From NCBI RefSeq assembly GCF_037392515.1, contig NW_027133910.1:121001-185000 (forward strand): a stretch of 64,000 bases of DNA, written 5' to 3'. The DNA is from Haliotis asinina (taxonomy: Eukaryota > Mollusca > Gastropoda > Lepetellida > Haliotidae). Shown piece after piece: positions 20,871-31,496 of this stretch. Each line of letters begins with the position of its first letter. The first letter of the stretch is position 1. The position numbers and the translations under genes are program-made. The notes below the pieces were generated by a model that was given only the letters and a program-made list of their open reading frames with translations, was not told the origin of the DNA and did not search any database.

Positions 20871-21734
20871 TAGCAATATGTGGTAGCCAGTACTACATAG
20901 ACAGAAGAGCACTCTACCTGTTAGGAAGGTTATGTAATGCAAAGTATAACTATGTTTTTAAAGTAATGTTTCTAGTTCGCCTTGGCCAATTCATGTGTTC
21001 GGATAGCTCTGCATGCAACGTATGTAGTAGAACATCCCCGATATATAATATGCTGCAACTTGTACATAAGTATAACCTAAACGATATACTAGCAAACTAT
21101 ATCAATAATAGTCAATTTATTAATAAGGAAAGCTGGTCCAGGGCCGTGAATGATGCCATTAAATCTCATAGAGACAATCTATTTCATGTCCATCTGAACT
21201 CCAGACTAACTCTGTCAAGATATGTTAATATAAGATCCAGTAAGGAACATTATCTCTGGATGTTAGCCACAGAGAAGAATGACCAGTTCACTGACATTGC
21301 AAGATATGGAGCAGCTGAAATAGTTTCAAGAGAATGTTATTGTAAAACTGTCGCCAATGATATTGTAAAGCACGTGTTTATGTCATGTACAATTAATATG
21401 AATGACAGAAAGGAACTCTATATGTGATATTTTGGATGAAGATACTTTTGTTAAGATCTGGGATCAAGATGACGATGTTATTCTTGCATTTCTACTCGGT
21501 GGATGCCCAACAGAATGTATCATGGAACTAGAGAGGGGTGTGTGGGCAAACGTAATAATTATTGTAAGCCGTTTTATAAGGAAATGGCGACACATGTTAA
21601 AACACTTGTATGTATATGAACAATCCTGACTGAAACACCCATTCATCATAATCATTTAACGTAAAATATATCATAACTGCACATTGTAATCTTCATCAAA
21701 CTGGAGGAAATAAAGATTATCTATCTATCTATCT
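20871..21734 (+). mobile_element. 5'-truncated APE-type non-LTR retrotransposon tail
   Basis: The 864-bp insert encodes the C-terminal tail of a reverse-transcriptase polyprotein. It has 'RALYLLGRLCNAKYNYVF', 'VRLGQFMCSDSSACNVC', a Cys/His segment 'ECYCKTVANDIVKHVFMSC', and the closing 'DDVILAFLLGG'. A frameshift near 21415 separates the last part. Its 3' end has AATAAA at 21709-21714 and a short (TCTA)n tail, as expected for non-LTR elements that end in simple repeats. The reverse transcriptase and endonuclease are missing through 5' truncation. I recognise the tail from mollusc and annelid elements but cannot name the clade. Confidence 0.72.
20966..21629 (+). pseudogene. C-terminal fragment of non-LTR polyprotein
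   Basis: Two overlapping frames (20966-21427 and 21402-21629) form one protein region with a single frame slip near 21415. It includes the putative zinc-binding stretch C..C..H..C ('CYCKTV...KHVFMSC'). The fragment has no catalytic domain. It is otherwise free of stops, so the insertion is younger than the 21,993 element, which is full of stops. Confidence 0.65.
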
Positions 21735-21992
21735 GTACATTGGAGCATGTCTACATGTACATTCCAGCATGTTTATATGTAACGATCGAGCGTGTCTACA
21801 TGAATGTTCCTGCATGTCTACATGTATTGATCCAGCATATCTATATGTAACATTCCAGCTTGTCTACATGAACACTCCAGCACGTCTGTATGTAATGTTC
21901 CAGAATGTCTTCAGCATACCTACAAGTACATTCCAGCATGTCTTCATGTGACGGTCCAGCTTGTACAACGATAAAGCGTGTCTACATGAACT
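21735..21992. repeat. 22-bp minisatellite array, right block
   Basis: The first 121 bases duplicate 20750-20870. The last part (about 21925-21992) matches the array start near 18595-18660 ('gacggtccagcttgtacaac', 'gataaagcgtg'). A variant block therefore recurs near both ends of the array. The array ends abruptly at 21993 at the start of a retrotransposon. Confidence 0.9.
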
Positions 21993-22077
21993 TTCTATTA
22001 TCAACCATTGCTCAACATACAAAACATAAACGAGCACTAGATGAGTGTGTGTCCTCTGATGAGGACAGCACCACAAA

Positions 22078-22880
22078 CAGGTATCCAAATACATGGAGTA
22101 GATTCTACTGACGGTGAACCGCCAAAACTAAATCCATTTGCGACATCAAAAGCAATTTATTGACTTGTTGATGATGTTAGCTGTTAGAAAAATTAGATCA
22201 GGGTTTCTCCTTATAGCGTGTAAAATGGCAAAACAATCTGCTACCCTCATTGCCTCAAAACAGCTTACCAATACTGAAGTATCAGTTTCTCCGCACAAGT
22301 CTCTGAACAGTAGCAAAAGGCATTTTGAGAGACAGAGATCCCTGGTTTGCCCACATGAGTTTAAAGAAAATAGTTACTGAACTGCAAAATCAAGGAGTCA
22401 CTCGTGTTAAACGATTCACGTTTAAGAAAAATGGAGAAACTTTAAATACCAACACATACTTAATTTCTTTTTCACAACCCCAACACCCACAGTACATAAA
22501 AGCTGGATATTGTAACATCGAAGAACAGTATATTCCAAACCCACTTCGTTGTTACGAGTGTCAAAAGTTTGATCACGGTGCCCAATCCTGCAGGAATCGT
22601 GCAACACGCTATTGATGTGGTAAAGATGATCATGAAGGTTCTGACTGTTTGTCTTCTCCAAAATGTGTCAATTGTCTTGGAGATCATATGTCTTCGTCAG
22701 AGTCATGTCATAACTGGAAACGTGAATATGACACTGTCAAAATCCAAATCCAAAAGAATGTCAGGTATCATGAGGCAAAACATTTAATAAATGAAGCCTC
22801 CCCTCAGCCATCAGGTGTACTATATTCTATCAGTTGTTGCTTGCAAACAATATCTCCTGTTGTGAAAAATGCCAAAAGGT
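22078..22880 (+). pseudogene. ORF1 (gag-like, CCHC zinc knuckles) of I/Nimb-like element
   Basis: Several frames together read as a nucleic-acid-binding gag-like protein. An early 'STDGEPPKLNPFATSKAI' block comes first, then 'VTRVKRFTFKKNGE', then 'YIPNPLRCYECQKF' leading into a perfect C-x2-C-x4-H-x4-C knuckle at about 22550. A second knuckle is interrupted by an in-frame TGA just before its second cysteine (about 22612). A third is 'CVNCLGDHMSSSESC' (about 22664). In active elements ORF1 packages the RNA. At least three frame changes and several stops show this copy is dead. Confidence 0.72.
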
Positions 22881-23084
22881 AGATTACAGACAAAAATCTG
22901 ATCGAGTACAAAAGGGATCACGTGATCCTGTACAAACACATAGGAAGTTTCAACTTTTAGAAGACATGGACGCCTCTCCTCATTGCCATGCGCGAAATAG
23001 AAGCAGTTCACCTCGGAAGGGGAAAAGTCTGTCTCCAGAACTACCCCCTGCTATTAAATGAACAATAACTCCTTAATCCAACGG

Positions 23085-23715
23085 AATTGTAGATGACTTA
23101 GGACCAATTTTAATGAAGTACAATTACTAGCACATGACTTTAAACTATCAGCATTTAGTTTTCAAAAAAACGTACTTCAAACAAAATGATAAGTTTGAGT
23201 TGCGTAAATACCATTCTTATCTACTGGTGGATCTTCCATATTTGTGAGACATGGTATTATTCATAGCCTTGTTCCTCTTAAAACCAATCTTCAGGTTGTT
23301 CCTGTTTGTCTAACTTTACATATAATTTTTTGTTTTTGTTCCTTGTATATCTCTCCTTCTTCCTTTCTTCACCAGACTCATCTTCAAGATTTATTTGACC
23401 AATTACCAAAATATTGTACCATAATGGGTGAACTCAATGGACATAACCCATTATGGGGAAGTCCTGATACCAACAGTAAAGTGAAAGTTCTTGAAGAGTT
23501 TATATCTAATTATAATTTATGTACATTCAGTGATGGCTCTGACATATATTTACACCCTGCAACGGGAACATATTCTTATTTAGACCAGTCACTCACTGAT
23601 TCAAACGTTTATAATGAATTTGAATGGTCAGTTCATAATGATCTTTGTGGTTGTGACCATTTTCCAACAGTACTTACAGCAATTAGCCCTTCCGATGATC
23701 CGCCTGTAACAAGAT
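23085..23715 (+). pseudogene. APE-type endonuclease domain of I/Nimb-like element
   Basis: It opens with 'RTNFNEVQLLAHDFKLSAF' after stop-containing codons. The clearest part is the frame 23244-23717, with 'IMGELNGHNPLWGS' and later 'FEWSVHNDLCGCDHFP'. These match the D-x-N and S-D-H catalytic blocks of the family, but the aspartate of the first block reads E and the serine before D-H reads C. The domain would nick target DNA. Altered key positions and internal stops indicate loss of function. Confidence 0.68.
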
Positions 23716-24029
23716 GAAATTTTTCAAAGGCCAATTGGTCCTTATTTCAGGCCACCTGCCTTGAAGAACTTAAGCCAGACCTTTTAATGGATGTACGTGA
23801 TCCAATTAAAATGTTCTCGGACGAACTATAACATGTAGCTATGAAACTATTCCTGAGTCCTCTGTAAACCCGCACATCCATAAACCATGGTTTAATGATG
23901 AATGCAAACAGGCTAGGAAAAAGAGGAAGAAAGCAGAGAAGTATTTTTGCCTTCATCTGACTGTACATAACTTAAATAATGTAATAACACACCAAAAATA
24001 AAAACAGCGAATTTTATATCTGATAATGG

Positions 24030-25340
24030 TGAAGATTATAATGAGGTATTTTCATTGCATCAACTTCATGCTGCGCTATCACAGGCTCACGATACTGCAA
24101 CAGGACCTGATGATATCCTTTACCACATCGTAAAACACTTGCCTGAATCATGTCTCGAAACGTTACTTTTTGACCATATTTGGATAACGCAACATTTCCC
24201 CCCTTCATAGCGAAAATCCATATTTGTTCCTATTCCAGAGCCTGGCAGGGATCAGAAAGATCCATCAAATTATCGACCTATTTCCTTAACTAGTTGCGTT
24301 TGCAAAACCATGGAGCGAATGGTAAATAATCGCTTAGTTTGGTTTTTGGAAACCAACAATCTCATCACTGATATACAACGTAGGTTGCGTAAAGACCGAA
24401 GCACAATTGACCACTTGTGTCGTTTTGAATCATTTGTTAAAAAATCCTTTCATTAAAAAACAACATGCAGAATCAAACTTTTGATTTTGTAAAAGCGTAT
24501 GGTACTACTTGGAAGCTTGGTATTTTTAAAGATTTACTCTCTTTTGGGTTGAGAGGTCGCTTGCCTCAATTCATATCTATTTCTTAACTGACAGACAGTT
24601 TCAAGTACGTGTGGGATCAACTCTCTCAGACTACTTTCATCACGATTAGGGTGTCCCACAAGGCAGTATTTTGCTGTGTCTTTATTTAGTATTAAAATCA
24701 ATAGTCTTTCTAAGGTTTTAAGCGATTCAATTGATGGATCATTATTTGTGGATGCTTTTCACGTTTCTTGTACAGGCAGAAATATGCATACAATAGAGTG
24801 GCAATTACAGATTTGTCTCAATAAAACTGAAAAATGGTCACTTGGAAACGAGTTTAAATTTTCTATAACAAAAACAAATTGTTTGCATTTCTGCAGAAAG
24901 TATTAACCGCATAAAGTAGAAAAGGAGGCCAAGTTCTTGGGTTTAATTTCGACTCACACTTAACGTTTCTACCCCACATTAAATCCCTTAAAACTAAATG
25001 CCGGAAGGCATTTGATCTGTTAAAAGTTGTTTCCAGTTCTAAGTGGGGAGGAGACCAAAGTGCCCTACTCCACCTATACAGATCTCTCATCCGTTCGAAA
25101 CTTGAATATAGCTCCATCGTTTATGGGGGAGCCTGTAAAAGTAAAATCAAAATACTTGATTCTATCCACCATCAAGGTCTAAGACTTTGTCTTGGGTCAT
25201 TTAGAACTTCTCCTATTGAGAGTCTTTACGTCGAGGCCGATGAGCCATCTCTTACTCAACGACGTATAAAACTCTCCTTACAATATATAACAAAACTATA
25301 TTCTAAGGAGGCCAATCCTGCATTTAACTGTCTTTTAATC
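24030..25340 (+). pseudogene. Reverse transcriptase domain of I/Nimb-like element
   Basis: Readable blocks are 'HDTATGPDDILYHIVKHLP', 'DPSNYRPISLTSCVCKTMER', 'KDRSTIDHLCRF', 'LRGRLPQFIS' and 'LTDRQFQVRVGSTLS'. The catalytic loop, normally with two aspartates, reads 'FVDA' (24745-24756), so one is lost. Downstream 'AKFLGLIFDSHLTFLPHIK' and 'LIRSKLEYSSIVYG' form the thumb region. Several frameshifts and stops separate the blocks. A polymerase made from this copy would be inactive. Confidence 0.74.
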
Positions 25341-25419
25341 CTCTTTATGAGGATCTATACAATAAAAAGTCTTCTCTTGTTCTCCTCTTGGACCAAGAGT
25401 GAAACCTTTTCTTTCTGCT

Positions 25420-26370
25420 GGCGGCATTGAGCTAGCCAATATATCTCCTTCCCGTCTTCTTTCGTCTCCTTCTTGGCAGCTAATAAGACCCGAAGCTGAC
25501 CTAACACTGACGAGGTTTAAAGAAACAGAAACAAGTGAATTACATTATAAGCAAGAATATAATCAATTCAAAATTAACTATAGTACATACAAATCCTTAT
25601 TTACAGATGGGTCCAAGGATGGTGGCGCAGTTGCTTGTGGCACTGTCATTGGATCCAGAACAATATCTATCAGATTACCGGATAACAGTTTTATTTTCAC
25701 AGCAGAAGCAAACGCTATATGAACGGCTCTTAAATATATTGAAAGACATCCTAGACCTAAACAGTATATAACCTATTCAGACTCTCTCTCTTGCCTCCAG
25801 GCAATTAGAAACCTGTTATGTAAACATCCACTTTTAATAGAAATTATAGAAATGTATAATGATCTTGCTACTGGCCGGTACGACATCATGTTTTGTTGGT
25901 TACCAAGCCACGTAGGCTTTGCTGATTACACAATGGCTGATCTGGCAGCCAAGGCAGCACTCAACAAATCTGTGACACCACTTATTCCATACTCTGATTA
26001 TAAAGCTACAATTAGATCGTATATTCGTGATCTGATGCAAAAGAAGTGGGACACCCAAGTGGGTGTAAATAAATTACATGCAATAAAACCTTATATTGGG
26101 TATACCCACTTGGGTTGTCAGTCTATATTTGAAGAGGTCATTTTGCAGCGATGTCGTATTGGCCATACGAGATATACTCATGAATACCTTTTGAAAAGCA
26201 AGGATCCTCCGTTCTGCATCCCTTGGGATGAAAGAATCACAGTGAAGCATGTCCTGCTTGATTGTGTTGAGTATTCCATCACACGGGATCAGTCTTTTAA
26301 TTCACTAACTATGAAGGATCTTTTCAGCAATGTTAGTCCTCCTTTAATTATTGCATTTTATAGGAATTAG
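25420..26370 (+). pseudogene. RNase H and C-terminal region of I/Nimb-like element
   Basis: RNase H motifs occur in order: 'FTDGSKDGGAVACG' (first Asp), 'FTAEANAI' (Glu), 'ITYSDSLSCLQAI' (second Asp) and 'WLPSHVGFADYTMADLAAKA' (His and last Asp). A stop after 'AEANAI' at 25720-25722 splits the domain. The 3' part (25852-26370) is a clean 172-codon frame ending with a C...H...C..H-like region ('RCRIGHTRYTHEYL', 'KHVLLDC'). RNase H removes the RNA template during element copying; having it helps place the element in the I group. Confidence 0.74.
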
Positions 26371-27000
26371 ATTTGTTGAATGAATTGTAAGTACATAAAA
26401 TATTTTATGATTGGGAAGATTAAAATAGTACCTCAAATCGTTAGTGGCTGTACCCTCAAAGGGGTTTAAAGTACTGTAAAAGCATTGCCTTCCTGAGAGG
26501 GTACACATTTCCCAAAACATTTTATGTAAATTTAAGTTTTCCAGGTTTATAATCGTAGAATAAGTGTTCTTTTATTGTATGGCTAGATTTGTCTAAATTG
26601 CTAACGGCTGACGGGACGATGTAAATCCAGCTAGAGTCCATGCAGGAAACAAATGTACTGTAAATCCCCATGGTCCTTAGTATAGTCATCTATCTTCAGT
26701 TCTTGGCAACCTATAGTTCATTTTTATATTGTATTGTCCTCTATAGTCTGTCCTTCGTTGACAGGTTTTTACAATGTATGTGCTATCTATTTATTTGTAG
26801 TTTTATAATTAATCGTTCTCCTCACTCACTCATGGATGGGTCTCCAAAGACTCTATTTTGGAGAAAATATACTGAGGGCTACAAGGGCGTAAACATATTT
26901 CAAACTGAAGGCCCGATGCAATAACAATCGGCGCTGGGGATCCGGGCCGTCGAACGCTGCAGCGTCGTGTTGGTAGAAAATGGGCCCATCGACCACTGCG
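26371..27000. other. Retrotransposon 3' UTR and flank
   Basis: About 26371-26665 is probably the 3' UTR of the I/Nimb-like element. From 26666 to 27000 I see no coding or repeat signal. Confidence 0.4.
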
Positions 27001-27004
27001 TGGA

Positions 27005-27005
<1 letters not shown>

Positions 27006-27081
<76 letters not shown>

Positions 27082-27311
27082 TGTGTGTGTGTGTCTGTGT
27101 GTGTATGCATGTATCTGTGTGTGTGTGTTTGTGTGTGTATGTATGTAACTGTGTGTGTATGTATGTATGTATGTATGTATGTATGTATGTATGTATGTAT
27201 GTATGTATGTATGTATGTATGTATGTATGTATGTATGTATGTATGTATGTATGTATGTATGTATGTATGTATGTATGTATGTATGTATGTATGTATGGAT
27301 GGATGGATGGA
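27006..27311. repeat. Compound microsatellite (GT)n-(GTAT)n-(GATG)n
   Basis: A GT run (27006-about 27138) with CT and AT breaks is followed by about 35 GTAT units (27158-27296) and a few GATG units. Frames of C/V, Y/V/C/M and H/T across it are simple-repeat artefacts. Confidence 0.96.
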
Positions 27312-27321
27312 TATTTATCTT

Positions 27322-27430
27322 TATGGCGCTAGTAAAGCGGGGTATCGTGAAAACGTGGACACACAAACTTACATTTTTCCATGTTTCAGCCTCAACTTTG
27401 ACTTCCGATTCGAATCTGAACATCTTCACA
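27322..27430 (+). repeat. Dispersed repeat, copy 1 (inverted partner at 36.5 kb)
   Basis: The string 'ggtatcgtgaaaacgtggac', followed by 'acacaaacttacatttttcc' and 'atgtttcagcctcaa', matches the reverse complement of about 36555-36640. Part of the adjoining 'gattcgaatctgaa' also matches. Confidence 0.75.
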
Positions 27431-27547
27431 TTTAGCTGACCTCGTTACATTCTTGTCTCAATCACTACAATTACATTTGACAATTTAAAATATAAAAAAT
27501 ATAAATAAATAAATCACACTTACCTGTTTACACAATGCCGTGTTTAT

Positions 27548-27553
27548 TTTATT
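27548..27553 (-). other. Polyadenylation signal AATAAA of the TRIM-like gene
   Basis: The minus strand reads AATAAA two bases after the TAG at 27558-27556, with a second overlapping AATAAA further on. This would give a very short 3' UTR. Confidence 0.55.
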
Positions 27554-27555
27554 GT

Positions 27556-28213
27556 CTAATTCAAGGCGTCATAGATAAGTGACTTCTTGGTGTCAGTCAT
27601 GGTGATATCTGCCCCACTTATCACCTTCATGTTGACTGTGTAGAGACCTGGCGGCCCAGCAGCAAACATGGGAAGAAGAGACTCCCTCCACTCAACATCC
27701 ACCTTGGCTAAAACAACCTCTCTGTCCAGGTCGATGAAGGCGAGTCTCTCCCTCCCCACATCCAGCACAACGCCATAGTGGATTGTGGCCTGTGTGCCGG
27801 GTGTGTCAGACATTGTGTTACTGTAACACTTCCCCTCCTCCCCTGCTGCCACACACCGGTACAGAGACCCCCCGGGTGTGTGCCACATCTCCCTACACCG
27901 ACACACCAGGAGCGGCACTGTCGATAAACATACATCTCACTGTCCACCTGGCTCTCCTCCACCACACCCACCTCCAGGACAAGCCACCACCCTCTACTCA
28001 CCACACCCGCCCTAGAGTGTGTCTCCCAGTATTGTGGGGTGTGTGGGGCAGGGGTGACAGTAGAGGGGGATGGAGGAAGGAGGATGGAGTTGGAGGCACA
28101 TGTACCCTCATATTTCCGTAACCTGTGGCGGGCTGCGAGTTGACCAGCTGACCGTCTGTGGCACATGTCTGTGTTGGTTCGAGCAGTGTCCAGTTGTAGT
28201 TGAGGACCTGGAA
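27556..28213 (-). CDS. B30.2/SPRY domain exon of a TRIM-like gene, frameshifted
   Basis: B30.2/SPRY domains bind protein partners and usually close TRIM ubiquitin ligases. After an acceptor 'tttccag' near 28213, the minus-strand frames read 'LDTARTNTDMCHRRSAG', then 'YWETHSRAGVVSRGWWLVLE' and 'CRSWCVGVGRC'. After a shift near 27905 they read 'WHTPGGSLYRCVAAG', 'HYGVVLDVGRERLAFIDL' and 'LLPMFAAGPPGLYTVNMK', ending 'KKSLIYDALN'. The motif order matches SPRY strands. The C-terminal half (27918-27556) is clean. At least one frameshift lies in the middle. It probably belongs with the RING/B-box exon at 30.6-31.06 kb on the same strand. Confidence 0.68.
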
Positions 28214-28319
28214 ATATACATTTTGTTTGCAATTTAACACATTTCCCGACTTAAGACAACAAATTAGACATTTTATTCTCAACCTCGTTTCAGTGAAACA
28301 GCGCACTGAATATCGGCTG

Positions 28320-30580
28320 CAATTTTTGTCTGTGTGTGAATTGTGTCAGAATTCTGATATAAATGGACATTATAACGCTGTGAAAATATTTGTGTCGGTA
28401 TTCTAAATTTTTTCCATGCAAATTTACACTGACTGACAATGAAATAAACACGCAATGAAACATTGTGTACGAAATTGTTAGGTTGAGCTTGTTCGCTGTC
28501 TGTAGTCAGAAATAGACGCTTGCCGACTGAAAACACATTTGTATAAACTTCATATTATGATAAAACTACCATTGTATTCTAAACTCCTTTTATACTAGTT
28601 AGTAAAGAAAACACCGACAAAGTAGTTGTTTGACGATGTTTTTACACCTGAGTGTTCAACAGAGACAGTATCAACAGGTAACTTCTACGTCCGCTTCAAT
28701 CACTTATCACAGTCTGAACACACTTGCTGGGCTGGACACAGGTTGTCGCGTCATATGTATTGACTAGAAAATATGGTTATTTATCATTCCAACACTGTTT
28801 ATAATTCCAACACCAAATATTTTAACAGCAAATTGATCATATTCGTATATATTTACGAAGTTCATTGCAAAGTTTATCAACAATATACAATTTTGCCGGG
28901 AGGACTTTCAATGTTGCCAGTTAGTTTTATATAACTGACATTTAAGTAATCGAAGATCATGTCTCACCAAAGTCAAAGAGACTTTTTACACCTGTGAATG
29001 GTGAAAGTGACGTCATCACCTTGTTAAACCCATTCCAATAATATTCATGAAAATAAAGCTATAAACTCCATTGAATACTGAGCTTGCAGTTTCAACGTTT
29101 ACTCCGGCTTAGAAACACAAAATTGTATTATCTGCTTAATATATATGAGCAAACTCATTACTTAGGCATATTAACTTGCTATCCATAAATGCTCTTTACG
29201 TATAGTCTCCAAGGGGGAATATTTTACAGGTTACTTTTTCATGCATCAAAGTATATATTGACATATGATTCTTTTAACGTTATATAGTGGTCACCTTATT
29301 AAGGAAAGTTAACTACCTCGCATCCCTCAACCCCATACTTCCCGACACCTCAAGCCCCTCTGGATCTTTATCCTTGGAGATAGTACACCTCGCACCCTCA
29401 AACCCCAGGAGCCAATGCTTTAATGAGTCTAAATCCAGTGCCCTACCACGCAATCAGAAGATGGAAAACATACACGCATTATAACCAGTCTCATGTCTTT
29501 GATAAGAAAATTGGGCTCCCAATGGATTTCAGTGATACTGAAAGTGCTCAGTGTGAAAGTATTTCAGCAGCGTCCTGTACAACATCCCCGTGGTTGCACG
29601 TTAGCGCAGAGCCAGTAACATATCCTGTTTGAGAAGGGCGCACATCAGTAGTGTAACGTCAACAATTACGAAACTGACTTGACTCACATAGCAATGTCAA
29701 AATGGTCCTTGTTTCTGTTTACAGACATGAACAAATAAAGAGGAAGCTCGATGTTCAGGACTTTGGGGAGGGGGGGGGGGGGTATTCCATCTTAGCATAC
29801 CATTTCCACGACACATCTGGATCTGTTTAACAGTGAAGATTTACACAAAATGTGACTGCTGTCGGGTAATGATACTAAGAAGGATCCTTGTCCATTATGT
29901 GTACACAATACCAGGATAACATATTGTACAAAACCTGAGTGTTGATTACCAAGCTGTGTATTTGCTAATGTCGTTAACTTGTGACTATTCGTTAATATTT
30001 CTATTCAAATCATAAGGATGTTTGGGAATGTGTTTCTGATATATATCAGAATACTATGTATCCATTCCGATAACATAGCATGGGAAAAAAGATGTAAACA
30101 GTACTGTTTTTAATTTTGTTCTTTTCTATTTCATAAATGTTTTCAAGGTAATGAAAAATAACCTTACCAAACTGTGGCAGTTGACAATGTAAACATTATA
30201 TGTACAAAATGTTCAAATGTTGATGTACTTACCTAATAAACAACGCGACGTATATACACATGCCTACAGACTAACAAGTACTTACCTGCCTGCGTGCGTT
30301 CTTCGTGTCAATTAAATGGAATTCGGCGGTCCGTGTACCTTTGTCTATAAGATAGCCCACAGCTGCTCACCATTCAAGCCTTTTATGTCATGATAACCAG
30401 CAAATGCTTCCTCAGCTGATTTAAATGTTTCACTGAATTATTGTTATTGGAAATGTCTAAATACAGCGTCCATATGCCATCTTAAGGTGGCATTATGTAA
30501 TAGGAAAGTGTAAATCAATGTTTCAAACTGTTTTTCATTTTTGATAAAGCTCTATCGGTATTACTGTCAATATTAATGCC
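28320..30580. other. Probable intronic or intergenic DNA of the TRIM-like gene
   Basis: No frame with recognisable motifs. A G13 run lies at 29770-29782. If 27.56-28.21 and 30.6-31.06 kb are one gene, this is its intron and may hold a coiled-coil exon that I could not identify. Confidence 0.4.
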
Positions 30581-30599
30581 CATCGTTAAAGTAAGAAGT

Positions 30600-31061
30600 A
30601 AGCACCTGTAAGTGTGTGTTTATCAGATGCTGATCCATGTCCACTGACAGGCCCGAAGGTAGAGATGTCGGATTTCAATTTATCCAGTTCCCTCGTGTTG
30701 AATTTGTCGTCTGGTAGCTTTAAAACTATTATGCATGTTCTGGCAGTATTCACAGAGTAACTCCTCACACTCCTGACACCAACACACAGCCTGGTTGCCG
30801 TCATCTTCATGTGTACAGAGAAGCTCAGTAGGGCAATGTTTGTCTGTCAGATGAAGTATTTCCTTCTGTCTGACTACATCCTTCTGGAGGTTTGTGTCTA
30901 TGAGGTTGACCTGTCTCTGACATGTAGAGCATGATATGACACCAGCAGCTGCAGATGTCACACGTTTCACACACAGCATGAAGAGAGGGCAGTAGGTAGG
31001 GGGCAGGGCCTTTCAGAGTAAATTGTTGCTGGCAGACAGAACACTTGGGGAAGGCGTCCAT
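30600..31061 (-). CDS. RING and B-box exon of a TRIM-like gene, frameshifted
   Basis: The ATG at 31061 starts 'MDAFPKCSVCQQQFTLKG', a RING opening. It continues 'LPSLHAVCETC', where the third zinc ligand, normally Cys before L-H, reads Ser. Two bases are then missing in a GT run near 30960. In the next frame it continues 'AAAGVISCSTCQRQVNLI' (last RING Cys pair), then 'LLCTHEDDGNQAVCWCQECE' and 'LLCEYCQNMHNSFKATRR', a B-box. A further shift near 30710 leads to 'REFNT'-like sequence and a plausible donor 'acag|gtgctt' near 30610. RING and B-box modules confer ubiquitin ligase activity and assembly. The shifts and the Cys-to-Ser change suggest a pseudogene or sequencing errors. Confidence 0.66.
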
Positions 31062-31496
31062 TCTGAAACAGATAATGTCACTGTCCCTATTCCAGCGAGA
31101 ATATTGCACTCCACAACATATCTTCAATTCAATAATAGGAATAGTTTATCACGAATGGCACGAATTACCTGGTCTCTAATTCCGCACCCAAACTTGAACA
31201 GAGAAGAATTGCAGTAAAACACCGGCAGTCACGTTGTATCACATGATAACGATTGACCACTCGTTGTGACTACTTGAAAACAACACTGAATTATCAAAAA
31301 ATATCTCAGACAATATGTTACAATTTGAAATTCAATGCAGATATTAAAAGGACATACATCAGGATGATACTCTGTATCATAAGGGGTAAAGAGGATGGAG
31401 AGGGATAGCGAGAGAAACTGTCATGGGTCGGATCTAGATAAGAGGGAGGGGTGGGTAGTAGCAGGGAGTGCAGGTAAAGGTAAAGATGGCAAGACG
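31062..31496. other. Upstream flank of TRIM-like gene
   Basis: A G/A-rich transition into the 42-bp array begins at about 31380. No promoter element could be called with confidence. Confidence 0.35.

Larger units (their letters stand above)
21993..26665 (+). mobile_element. Near full-length, decayed I/Nimb-like non-LTR retrotransposon
   Basis: The domains occur in order on plus: a gag-like ORF1 with three CCHC knuckles (about 22078-22880), an APE-type endonuclease (about 23085-23715), a reverse transcriptase (about 24030-25340), RNase H (about 25420-25990) and a C-terminal Cys/His region (to 26370). A 3' UTR of about 300 bases follows. The combination of knuckle ORF1, APE endonuclease and RNase H is typical of the I group (including Nimb). 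The many stops, frameshifts and missing catalytic residues make it an inactive fossil. The left end falls precisely in the 22-bp minisatellite. The right end is not clearly bounded and no target duplication was seen. Confidence 0.78.

Noticed and set aside
18465..20873. Cys/His/Tyr-rich frames of 60-99 codons
   Set aside because: They are translations of the 22-bp minisatellite with a 22-residue period; no gene signals.
26830..27439. Long H/T, C/V and Y/M frames
   Set aside because: They are simple-sequence translations of the compound microsatellite.
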